A stretch of 8,701 nt of DNA from contig PMIQ01000089.1 of NCBI GenBank assembly GCA_003157175.1, positions 7,288 to 15,988 on the forward strand, read 5' to 3'. This document shows, one piece after another, positions 1 to 6,819 of the stretch. The notes beneath the pieces are model-generated. The model saw only the letters and a program-made list of their open reading frames with translations. It was not told where the DNA came from and searched no databases. A program made the translations under genes and the position numbers. Each line of letters opens with the position of its first letter. Position 1 is the first letter of the stretch. This DNA is from Chloroflexota bacterium (GTDB lineage Bacteria > Chloroflexota > Limnocylindria > Limnocylindrales > CSP1-4).

Positions 1-982
<982 letters not shown>

Positions 983-1052
983 CTGCCGCTTCCTCCAGCA
1001 TCTCCGCCTGCCGACCGGGCGGGCGCGCTGGTGGATGATGGCACGGACTTGG

Positions 1053-1066
1053 GCTTACGTGTAAGC
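1053..1066. promoter_or_regulatory. Inverted repeat upstream of the mutase gene, candidate operator
   Basis: GCTTAC-GT-GTAAGC has two perfect 6-bp arms around a 2-bp spacer and lies about 70 bp upstream of the mutase GTG start, where a repressor or activator site would be expected. Size and symmetry fit a dimeric regulator of the TetR or MerR type, but no regulator gene is adjacent and the site occurs once in this window. It differs from the canonical parS sequence. Function is inferred from position only. Confidence 0.3.
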
Positions 1067-1156
1067 CGCTTGCGCCGCTAAGGCTCAGACGGCGGGCCGG
1101 CGCTTCGAACGACCCCTCGTCGCCCAGGGATCTCCGCTAGGGACCCGGCCCTACGC

Positions 1157-1184
1157 CCGGCCGTCTTTGCGCAAAGACGGCCGG
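1157..1184. repeat. Perfect 28-bp palindrome in the mutase-parA gap
   Basis: All 14 base pairs match around the centre between 1170 and 1171. The arms begin CCGGCCGTC and the centre is TTTGCGCAAA; pairing stops at C1156/C1185. It has no loop, so it would form a cruciform in DNA or a very stable hairpin in RNA. It could act as a bidirectional terminator-like barrier between the divergent units, although no T tract follows, or as a protein-binding site. It is not the canonical parS (core TTTCACGTGAAA). Confidence 0.6.
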
Positions 1185-1258
1185 CCGGCGATTGCGGCTT
1201 GGATTCGAGCTCGAGCGTCCCGCGCATTCCCATAACACCTTCGGGGGTGGATTGATTG

Positions 1259-1307
1259 CTGTGGATATCCACAGAATCGGTGAACAACTTCGAACTCCTG
1301 TGGATAA
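1259..1307. promoter_or_regulatory. DnaA-box cluster upstream of parA (possible origin element)
   Basis: TGTGGATAA at 1299-1307 is the exact complement of the consensus DnaA box TTATCCACA. At 1259-1274 CTGTGGATATCCACAG is a 16-bp perfect palindrome made of two overlapping, opposed boxes (1260-1268 and 1265-1273), each one base from consensus. Initiator-protein boxes next to parAB fit the frequent placement of this locus near oriC, but few boxes and no strong AT-rich element are seen. It could be part of an origin or a DnaA-responsive control site for parAB. Confidence 0.5.
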
Positions 1308-1404
1308 GCTCGGCCGCTCGATGCGGGCTGCGGTAGCATCTCGACACCACTCCGCCTTCCCGGCCCGTCAGAATCGAACCGTCACGCGACCGAGCATTCA
1401 GAGC

Positions 1405-1412
1405 GAGGTGAT
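1405..1412 (+). promoter_or_regulatory. Ribosome binding site that decides the TTG start of parA
   Basis: GAGGTGAT, continuing as CC, is an extended match to the complement of the 16S rRNA 3' end (AAGGAGGTGATCC). It lies 5 nt before TTG 1418, which supports that rare start codon. Confidence 0.7.
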
Positions 1413-1417
1413 CCTCC

Positions 1418-2185
1418 TTGGCCATTGTCATCGCGATCGCAAACCAGAAAGGTGGCGTCGGGAAGACGACCACCGCGATCAATCTGGCGGGCGCGCTCGC
1501 GGAGCGGGGTCTGCGGGTGTTGTGCGTCGACATGGATGCCCAGGCGAACCTGAGCGTTGGCCTCGGTATCAACCTCGCCACGGTCCAGCACTCGATGGCT
1601 AACGTTCTCGGCGACTCGCGGATTCACCTCAGGGACATCGTGATCACGACCGGGACGGCCAACATCGACGTCGCCCCGGCCACGCTCGACCTGGCCTCCA
1701 CCGAGGTCGACCTTCTCAGCGCGATCGGGCGCGAGTATGCCCTGGCCGAGGCTATCGACGACTGGGCTCAAGGCCACTACGACTACATCCTGATCGACTG
1801 CCCGCCGACGCTGGGCCTGCTCACGATCAACGGCCTCGTCGCTGCCAACGGCGTGATCATCCCCGTTCAGACCCAGTACTACGCCCTCAAGGGCCTGACC
1901 GCCCTGGTCAAGGTCATCAACACGATCCGGTCCAAGCTGAACAAGAACCTGCGGGTCCTGGGCTTGCTCCCCACCTTCTACGACCCCCGGACCGTCCTGG
2001 GCCGCGAGATGCTCGATGAGATGAGGGAGCACGGCGAGAACCACGTCTTCAACACGATCATCCGCAACGCCGTCAAACTCGGCGAGGCCCCGCTGGCCGG
2101 CCGCCCCATCACGGAGTACGCCAGCTCTTCGGACGCCGCCAACAACTACCGAGAGCTCGCCAGGGAGGTAATCGCACTTGGCTAG
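1418..2185 (+). CDS. parA: ParA, chromosome-partitioning ATPase
   Basis: Deviant Walker-type ATPase of the MinD/ParA family, which binds nucleoid DNA as an ATP dimer and is released when ParB stimulates hydrolysis, moving origin regions apart. The 255-residue length is typical of chromosomal (Soj-like) ParA without an N-terminal HTH. The deviant Walker A box KGGVGKTT is at residues 11-18, with the signature lysine K11 and K16. The A' motif DMDAQAN is at 38-44 and Walker B YILIDCPP at 123-130. The later segment GEAPLAGRPITEYASSSDAANNYRELA is a conserved C-terminal ParA feature. It starts with TTG at 1418 behind a near-perfect ribosome binding site. Its end overlaps the start of parB by 8 nt, so the two are co-transcribed and probably translationally coupled. 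DnaA boxes lie about 110-160 bp upstream. Confidence 0.95.
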   Translation: MAIVIAIANQKGGVGKTTTAINLAGALAERGLRVLCVDMDAQANLSVGLGINLATVQHSMANVLGDSRIHLRDIVITTGTANIDVAPATLDLASTEVDLLSAIGREYALAEAIDDWAQGHYDYILIDCPPTLGLLTINGLVAANGVIIPVQTQYYALKGLTALVKVINTIRSKLNKNLRVLGLLPTFYDPRTVLGREMLDEMREHGENHVFNTIIRNAVKLGEAPLAGRPITEYASSSDAANNYRELAREVIALG

Positions 2186-3200
2186 GCCAGATTTCCGGGC
2201 CACTGCCACCGCTCGCCTCAACGAGGAGCGAGGCCAGGAGCTCTCTCAAAACGTCCTCAGCCTTCTCGCCGCCGACGACACGACGGTCATTCGGCCGTCC
2301 GCGGTCCGCAACATCCCCGTCGACAGGGTCGACCCGAACCCAAATCAGCCGCGTCTCGCAATGGACAAGGCGGGCTTGGACGATCTCACGGCCTCAGTCA
2401 GGGAGCACGGCGTCCTGCAGCCGATATTGGTCCGGCCTCTCCCCGGCGGCCGCTACCAACTCGTGGCCGGCGAACGTCGCTGGCGTGCCGCAACGGCTGC
2501 CGGCCTGGGCGCGATTCCGGCTTTGATCGAGGACATCGACGACGACACGGCCCTCGAGATCGCTGTCATCGAAAACCTGCAGCGCGAGGATCTATCGCCG
2601 CTGGACGAGGCCTTGATCTACGACAAGATGATCCGCCAGCACGGCTACAGCATCCGCAAGCTGGCCCAGAAGCTCGGCAAGGACAAGGGCTATCTGGAGA
2701 ACCGTCTCCGCCTGGCGGACGCTCCTGCCGAGATTCGCGAGCTGGTGTCTCTGCGCAAAGACACCCTCTCCCACGCCTACGAACTGCTCAAGGTCACCGA
2801 CGCCAAGAAGCGCAAGAAGTTGGCCGACATGGTCGCTCGCGGCGAGCTTTCACTGGTGAAGCTTCGCGAGCGGATCGATGCAGCTCCGCGGACGAAGCCC
2901 GCTTCCAAGGTAGCCGCCACGACGACCGGCTCGGCCGGCACCGTCGAGGACGATATCGAGGCCGAGGCCGAGGCCAACTGGATGGGGAGAGGCGCGCGAC
3001 GCCCGCTGACAGACGACTCGCTGATCGCCGTCCGATCGCAGCTCGCCGATGCCATCACGGAACTGATCTCGGTCATCCAGTCGGACGTGATGAAAACGAT
3101 CGACGACACCGACCGCGCAAACCTGGCGAAGCACCTCATGATCGCCCGGGTCCGGCTCGAGAATGCAATCGTGCTCGTGCGCCGGGGCGCGGACCGCTAG
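2178..3200 (+). CDS. parB: ParB, centromere-binding CTPase
   Basis: ParB/Spo0J family protein that loads at parS, forms CTP-dependent sliding clamps and activates ParA. It has 340 residues. The N-terminal ParB/sulfiredoxin-like domain spans about 46-140: PNPNQPR (53-59), LQPILVRP (80-87), the CTP-binding GERRWRA (98-104) and ENLQRED (132-138). A helix-turn-helix follows (about 157-179, SIRKLAQKLGKDKGYLENRL). After an alanine/acid-rich linker (about 240-268) comes a helical C-terminus that should dimerise. The TTG start at 2178 lies inside the end of parA and is preceded by GGGAGGT 8 nt away. The usual N-terminal ParA-contact motif (a GLGRGL-type sequence) is not obvious; the first 40 residues are instead RATATARLNEERGQELSQNV. 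No canonical parS was seen in the window. Confidence 0.95.
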   Translation: MARPDFRATATARLNEERGQELSQNVLSLLAADDTTVIRPSAVRNIPVDRVDPNPNQPRLAMDKAGLDDLTASVREHGVLQPILVRPLPGGRYQLVAGERRWRAATAAGLGAIPALIEDIDDDTALEIAVIENLQREDLSPLDEALIYDKMIRQHGYSIRKLAQKLGKDKGYLENRLRLADAPAEIRELVSLRKDTLSHAYELLKVTDAKKRKKLADMVARGELSLVKLRERIDAAPRTKPASKVAATTTGSAGTVEDDIEAEAEANWMGRGARRPLTDDSLIAVRSQLADAITELISVIQSDVMKTIDDTDRANLAKHLMIARVRLENAIVLVRRGADR

Positions 3201-3250
3201 CGTCCCGTTCCGCCGGCCAATCCAAGAACGCCCGCCAAACCCCGATGACA

Positions 3251-3307
3251 GCCCCTGGCTGACGCCCCTGGACCGATCCTTGCATCACCCGACCGCCCCT
3301 GGCTGAC
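3251..3307. repeat. Short direct repeats in the convergent parB-ubiA gap
   Basis: GCCCCTGGCTGAC occurs exactly at 3251-3263 and 3295-3307, with a related copy GCCCCTGGACCGA at 3264-3276. The first copy also forms a small hairpin (CAGCC-CCT-GGCTG, 3249-3261). The repeats lie between the converging ends of parB and the prenyltransferase gene; no T-tract terminator was seen there. Confidence 0.4.
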
Positions 3308-3333
3308 ATGCACAGGCTCGGTCGCCCCGAAAG

Positions 3334-4197
3334 CTAGAGGAGTCCGGCCGAAACCAGCACTGCCAGCCAGCCGGCACCCATCGCGGCGATCCCGAGCGCC
3401 TGAACCTCCCAGCCCAGGCGTCCGACCTGCTCGTTCGGGGAGGCGCTGAGCCTGAGCCCGACCAGGCTAACCGCGACTCCCGCGAGTTCAGCCGGCAGCG
3501 CCGCGCCGGCCATCCCGGCCGCCGCAGACGAGAGAACGACGGTCAGCTGCAGGAACACGAGGCCCGCGGCGGTCGCCGCCAGGGCACGGGGCCGACCCAG
3601 GATGGTCGCGACCGAAGCGACTCCCGCTTGTCGATCGCGATCGATGTCGGCCAGAGCGTTCGCAACGGCCAGCACAGCCCCCGCCAGCAACGCCATCGGC
3701 ACGATCCCCCAGAACGCGCCCGGCAGGCGGCCGGTGGCCCCCAGCCACGCGTACACCGGCAGGAGGGCAACTCCAGCCGCGAAGGGCACCCATGAGAACG
3801 CGGTCCCTTTGAGCCGGAGGTCGTACGCGAGCCCATCCGCGAGCCCCAGGATCCCTGCGGCCAGGGGCGCAAGGCCCACCGTGGCCGCGGACCACAGGCC
3901 CGTGACGGCGGCGATCAGGAAGACGGCCGTGGCCTGGCGCGGCTCGACCAGACCGGCCGGGAGCGGCTTGTGAGGACGGCTGAGGCGGTCGCGGGGAGCG
4001 TCGGCCAGATCGTTGGCCGCGCCGATTGCGAACTGCAAGCCCAGCATCCCAAGGGCCAGCCGGGCCGCCACCCACGCATCCACCCCCGCTATCAGAGCGA
4101 TGGCGCCCGCGGCAACCGCGTCGAGGGTCGACGGAAAGGGATGGACGAGGCGGCAGAAGCCAACCCCGCGGGCCACGATGCCAGGCGGCGGGACCAC
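3334..4197 (-). CDS. UbiA-family prenyltransferase (integral membrane)
   Basis: Membrane enzyme of the UbiA superfamily, which transfers a polyprenyl chain from its diphosphate to an acceptor such as an aromatic ring, a chlorin or glycerol phosphate. The 287 residues are almost entirely hydrophobic helices, consistent with 8-9 membrane segments. The first Asp-rich motif is at 62-78 (NDLADAPRDRLSRPHKP; D63, D66, D70), YDLRLK at 125-130 matches the conserved Y...K loop, and the second Asp-rich motif is at 184-192 (DIDRDRQAG). All catalytic signatures appear present, so it should be active; the acceptor cannot be read from sequence. The GTG start at 4197 is 19 bp after the upstream 121-residue gene and has only a weak purine-rich leader (GGAG 12 nt or AGGA 2 nt away), so an in-frame GTG at codon 8 is possible. 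It is the third gene of a minus-strand unit with an acyltransferase, which points to lipid or quinone synthesis. Confidence 0.9.
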   Translation of the reverse strand: MVPPPGIVARGVGFCRLVHPFPSTLDAVAAGAIALIAGVDAWVAARLALGMLGLQFAIGAANDLADAPRDRLSRPHKPLPAGLVEPRQATAVFLIAAVTGLWSAATVGLAPLAAGILGLADGLAYDLRLKGTAFSWVPFAAGVALLPVYAWLGATGRLPGAFWGIVPMALLAGAVLAVANALADIDRDRQAGVASVATILGRPRALAATAAGLVFLQLTVVLSSAAAGMAGAALPAELAGVAVSLVGLRLSASPNEQVGRLGWEVQALGIAAMGAGWLAVLVSAGLL

Positions 4198-4216
4198 GGT
4201 CCTGCGAGACTCCGAA

Positions 4217-4582
4217 TCAAACGTAGACGATCTCGTCGAAGTTGGCTACGAGGTAGTCGATCAGGCGCCCCCTGGCATCCGCGACGTCCGCGCGCAGGCC
4301 ACTCACCAGGCAGTGAAGCGAGATTGCCGGGACCATCAGGTTGCCCTGAGCATCGAAGCCGACGGTGTGCGGGGCGCCGCCACCGCGGGCGTAGACGCGC
4401 CGCAGGCCGACCTCGTCCAGGCTTGCAGTCCGACGCACGTCCGTAACGACCTTGATCACGCCTCTCCGGATCGCCACGTCCCTCATCAACTCTTTGGCCC
4501 AGGAATCGAGTTGCTCGTCGGTCTGCTCCCCGAGTCTCTTACGGTACTCGGTCGGGTTGGCGGCAAGGCCCGTTGCGCCCAC
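4217..4582 (-). CDS. Conserved-looking hypothetical protein, 121 residues
   Basis: I do not recognise this family. The GTG start at 4582 is chosen because AAGGAGG sits 4 nt upstream; the frame stays open further up to 4777, but that part overlaps the plsC coding end and lacks a ribosome binding site. The protein is soluble, with no signal peptide or membrane segment. A charged helical N-terminus (NPTEYRKRLGEQTDEQLDSW, then AKELMRDVAIRRG) is followed by a mixed region with GGGAPHTVGFDAQGNLMVPA and a C-terminal helix ending NFDEIVYV. It sits 127 bp after plsC and 19 bp before the UbiA-family gene on the same strand, so it is probably co-transcribed with them. The strong ribosome binding site and clean coding character support a real gene; no function is assigned. 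Confidence 0.75.
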   Translation of the reverse strand: MGATGLAANPTEYRKRLGEQTDEQLDSWAKELMRDVAIRRGVIKVVTDVRRTASLDEVGLRRVYARGGGAPHTVGFDAQGNLMVPAISLHCLVSGLRADVADARGRLIDYLVANFDEIVYV

Positions 4583-4709
4583 TTCTCCTCCTTCTGCGTG
4601 TCGGCCGCAGTATCGCAGACTCGGAGCCGGAGGCCGCGTCCATGCGAAGCCCACGCCCCGTTCGAAGTCGTGGCTGAAGCCATCGGGACGCTCGAACCGG
4701 TCGATCGCG

Positions 4710-5549
4710 CTACATGTCCGCGCCCGCCGTACCTCCTCGCGGCGGAACTGGCGGACGGGCTCCTTCGGGCCAGTCATTGAATAGTTCGGTCAGGCGACCC
4801 CCGATCCAGCGCGACCGAGGCGGATCTGGGAAATCCGCCACGAGCTCGAGCAGCGCCGCCTCAACCTCGGCCGTCATGGTTCGCACCGCTTCGCTGGTCG
4901 GACGGCTGGGGTCGCCCCCCGCTGAAGCGATCGGCGGCCCGATCCTCACCCTCACGCGTCGCCGGAAAGCCAGCCAGCTGGTCCCGTTGATCGCCACCGG
5001 AACAAGAAGCACGCCCGATCGGAGGGACATGTAGGCCGGTCCCTCCAGAAGCGGCAGGATCACGCCCTCCCCGGCGTGAATTCGGCCCTCCCCGGCGATC
5101 GCAACCCGATTGCCGTCCGCCAGGAGTTCCTCGACGCGAGCCGTGGCCGCGACCAGGCCGCGACCGCCGGGCCGATACGGCACCGCCACGCCGCCCCAGC
5201 GCATCAGCCCGTTCCGGAAGCCGCGGGTCATGTCCTCCTGCTCGGGCCCAAAGAAGTAGGTCCGCGGGCTTGCGGGAAGAGCCGAGATCAGGAAGAGAGG
5301 GTCGATCCAGTTCTGGTGGCTGAAGCAAACGACCGAAGGCTCGGCTGGCAGCAGCTCGGCGCCCTCGAGTCGGAGGCTCGCGTAGGACCTCATCAAGATC
5401 CGGATCGCCGACCGGATCAACCGGTACCGCCATAACGACCGCGGCGGGGCCTGTTCGTCGAGCCGACCGGACCGAGAACCCGGATTCGGGCCCGCTCCGC
5501 CGGCATCCGGGAAGTCTGAGGGTCGCCCGCCAGGAAGCCGCGTGGTCAT
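4710..5549 (-). CDS. 1-acyl-sn-glycerol-3-phosphate acyltransferase family protein (PlsC-like)
   Basis: PlsC/LPLAT-family acyltransferase, which typically adds the second acyl chain to lysophosphatidate at the membrane during phospholipid synthesis. It has 279 residues. The catalytic HX4D motif is SHQNWIDP, with H78 and D83. The substrate motif is IAGEGRIHAGE (E154, G155), replacing the usual FPEGTRS, and motif IV is LLVPVAI (181-187). A basic amphipathic stretch at 40-60 probably docks it to the membrane, and the first 35 residues are Gly/Pro-rich and likely disordered. The ATG at 5549 has no clear ribosome binding site, so the start could lie slightly downstream. It is first in a minus-strand unit with the 121-residue gene and the UbiA-family gene, and is divergent from the MNT/HEPN unit. 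The altered third motif means the acceptor could be another lysolipid. Confidence 0.88.
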   Translation of the reverse strand: MTTRLPGGRPSDFPDAGGAGPNPGSRSGRLDEQAPPRSLWRYRLIRSAIRILMRSYASLRLEGAELLPAEPSVVCFSHQNWIDPLFLISALPASPRTYFFGPEQEDMTRGFRNGLMRWGGVAVPYRPGGRGLVAATARVEELLADGNRVAIAGEGRIHAGEGVILPLLEGPAYMSLRSGVLLVPVAINGTSWLAFRRRVRVRIGPPIASAGGDPSRPTSEAVRTMTAEVEAALLELVADFPDPPRSRWIGGRLTELFNDWPEGARPPVPPRGGTAGADM

Positions 5550-5676
5550 GACGTGAGTATGCCAACCTTCACCCGACGCCGCCCCGGCGCTCCGGCGCTC
5601 CGGCGTGGATGCTCAGGGAGCTCCGGCGAGGCGCCATGACCGCTCTCGCCGTAACTCTCGCCGGGACTTTTCACCT

Positions 5677-5737
5677 GTTCTCGGTTTCGAGTACGCTTGT
5701 TCCATGTGTGAGAACGGTCGTTCTCGTGCTTGAGAAC
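5677..5737. promoter_or_regulatory. Cluster of GAGAAC/GTTCTC half-sites, candidate autoregulatory operator
   Basis: Four copies of one 6-mer lie in 61 bp: GTTCTC 5677-5682, GAGAAC 5710-5715, GTTCTC 5720-5725 and GAGAAC 5732-5737. The middle pair forms the inverted repeat GAGAACGGTCGTTCTC. They surround a weak promoter-like pair (TTTCAC 5669-5674 and TACGCT 5692-5697, 17-nt spacing) and the proposed start of the winged-helix/MNT gene. The first product of that operon has a DNA-binding domain, so autorepression is a reasonable inference. Single GAGAAC copies occur elsewhere in the window; the clustering is what stands out. Confidence 0.45.
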
Positions 5738-6439
5738 ACCATTGCCACCGAACTGACCCTCGGAAGGTCCGCGGTCCGGCGCCGGATACTGGCTCTCCTG
5801 ATGACCGAACCGGACCAGCGCCTCCACCTGCGCGAGATTCAGCGCCGCGTCCGGACAAGCCCGGGCACGGCCAGCCGCGAGCTCGCGCGTCTCGTGGCCG
5901 CAGGCCTTGCGGAGCGACAGACCGAAGGAAACCAGGTCTACTTCCGGGCCGGTTCCTCCCCCTTCGCGACAATGATCCGGACTTTGCTCGTCGCGCCTGC
6001 CGTGGCGGACCCAGATGCCTCGCCAATCCAGCCGGCCCCGGTCGCAACAACACCGGAACCCACCAGACCGCCCCGCACCATACGCCCCGCCGGCGCTGCG
6101 CCAAAGGGCATTCCTCGTCCGGACGCCGTGGGGCTCGAAGTCGCGGGCCGCCTGGCGCAGACGCTCCGGCCGCTATACGCCGATCGACTCGCCGGCATCT
6201 TCCTGCATGGCGCGCGCTGCCGGGGCGAGGCCAGGCCGGACTCGGACGTGGAGGTCGTCGTGGTTCTGGACACGATCGTCCGCTACGGTGAAGAGCTCGA
6301 GCGGACCAGCTCCGCGTGCGCCGCCCTGGCTCTCGAGTTCGGGCTGATCGTCAGCCGCGTATTCGTGGCCGAGAGTACATGGGAGGGCCGAACAGACGGC
6401 CATCTCCTGGCCATCCGATCCGAGGCGGTGGCCGTGTGA
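5726..6439 (+). CDS. Winged-helix / MNT nucleotidyltransferase fusion, probable antitoxin-regulator
   Basis: A 237-residue two-domain protein. Residues 1-90 form a winged helix of the ArsR/MarR-like kind (RSAVRRRILALLM, then LHLREIQRRVRTSPGTASREL and LVAAGLAERQTEGNQVYFRAG). A Pro/Ala-rich linker runs about 95-130. Residues 135-237 are a minimal nucleotidyltransferase domain with GIFLHGARCRGEARPDSDVEV (157-177). The canonical GSxxxG...SDxD is changed to GA and DxE, with acidic residues D174 and E176. MNT proteins paired with HEPN proteins act as antitoxins, some by adenylylating the toxin. The frame is open from an ATG at 5609, but 5609-5725 has low third-position GC and contains the operator-like repeats. 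GTG 5726 matches my recollection of where relatives begin (VLENTIATEL); GTG 5708 is an alternative. No start has a good ribosome binding site. It overlaps the next gene by 4 nt. Confidence 0.8.
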   Translation: MLENTIATELTLGRSAVRRRILALLMTEPDQRLHLREIQRRVRTSPGTASRELARLVAAGLAERQTEGNQVYFRAGSSPFATMIRTLLVAPAVADPDASPIQPAPVATTPEPTRPPRTIRPAGAAPKGIPRPDAVGLEVAGRLAQTLRPLYADRLAGIFLHGARCRGEARPDSDVEVVVVLDTIVRYGEELERTSSACAALALEFGLIVSRVFVAESTWEGRTDGHLLAIRSEAVAV

Positions 6440-6819
6440 AGGAGCGAGCCGCCCAGCTGGTCGACGGCGCAGATCGGGCCATCGTCTCAGCCCATCGCGA
6501 GCTGGAGGCAGGCGATGCGGAGACCGCCTCGGAGCGCGCCTGCGTGGCGATGCTTCGCCTGGCGAAGGCGTGTCTGGACATGGACGGCCTCGCCCCGGGC
6601 CCCACCCAGGCCGTGTGCCTCGCCTACGGAAACCAGTTCGCCCGAACGGGGCGGTTGTACTCGGCCTACTACCGCTGGTTGCTCGACGCCGCGGACATGC
6701 GCAAGGCCGCCGGCGGCGACCTGAACCTCCCCGTCGACCTCGGGTCGGTCGCGCTCGTCGTAGAGCGGGCCGAGATCTTCCGCGATGCGGTCATCCGCTT
6801 CCTGGAACGCACCGCCTGA
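6436..6819 (+). CDS. HEPN-like small helical protein, candidate toxin partner of the MNT protein
   Basis: A 127-residue all-helical protein resembling UPF0332-type HEPN proteins: a first helix pair (RAIVSAHRELEAGDAETASERACVAML begins at R14), a loop with GLAPGPTQAV, then NQFARTGRLYSAYYRWLLDAADMRKA and a final helix to 127. HEPN proteins are often RNases acting with MNT antitoxins. Compared with my recollection of the family, the aromatic Y-Y-A-M-F stretch is replaced by ACVAML (35-40), the KTHSGV histidine position reads GPTQAV, and only R89 of the basic catalytic motif (MRKAAGGD) remains, so RNase activity is uncertain. The GTG at 6436 overlaps the stop of the MNT gene (GTGTGA) and has GAGGCGG 7 nt upstream. 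The assignment rests on gene pairing as much as on sequence. Confidence 0.75.
   Translation: MKERAAQLVDGADRAIVSAHRELEAGDAETASERACVAMLRLAKACLDMDGLAPGPTQAVCLAYGNQFARTGRLYSAYYRWLLDAADMRKAAGGDLNLPVDLGSVALVVERAEIFRDAVIRFLERTA

Larger units (their letters stand above)
983..1417. other. Divergent intergenic region, possible oriC-proximal segment
   Basis: This 435-bp gap separates the divergently transcribed mutase and parA genes. Open frames cross it on both strands, but none has family motifs or a convincing ribosome binding site. It holds an inverted repeat at 1053-1066, a perfect 28-bp palindrome at 1157-1184 and a DnaA-box group at 1259-1307. It must also hold the promoters of both flanking genes, but no clear -35/-10 pair was found. 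The 1235-1310 part is more AT-rich than its surroundings but is not a strong unwinding element. Confidence 0.6.

Noticed and set aside
1053..1066. parS candidate GCTTACGTGTAAGC
   Set aside because: The arms are separated by GT and lack the TTTCACGTGAAA core of parS; better described as a generic operator-like repeat.
1382..2221. 279-codon minus-strand open frame across parA
   Set aside because: Antisense to parA, whose Walker motifs and ribosome binding site are unambiguous; long antisense frames are common in high-GC DNA.
4583..4777. N-terminal extension of the 121-residue protein up to 4777
   Set aside because: It overlaps the end of plsC, has no ribosome binding site and Cys/Arg-rich non-coding composition, whereas GTG 4582 has a near-ideal ribosome binding site.
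5609..5725. N-terminal extension of the winged-helix-MNT protein from ATG 5609, giving a signal-peptide-like start
   Set aside because: No ribosome binding site, drop in third-position GC from about 5668, and the operator-like repeats and promoter-like hexamers lie within it; a signal peptide on a DNA-binding protein makes little sense.
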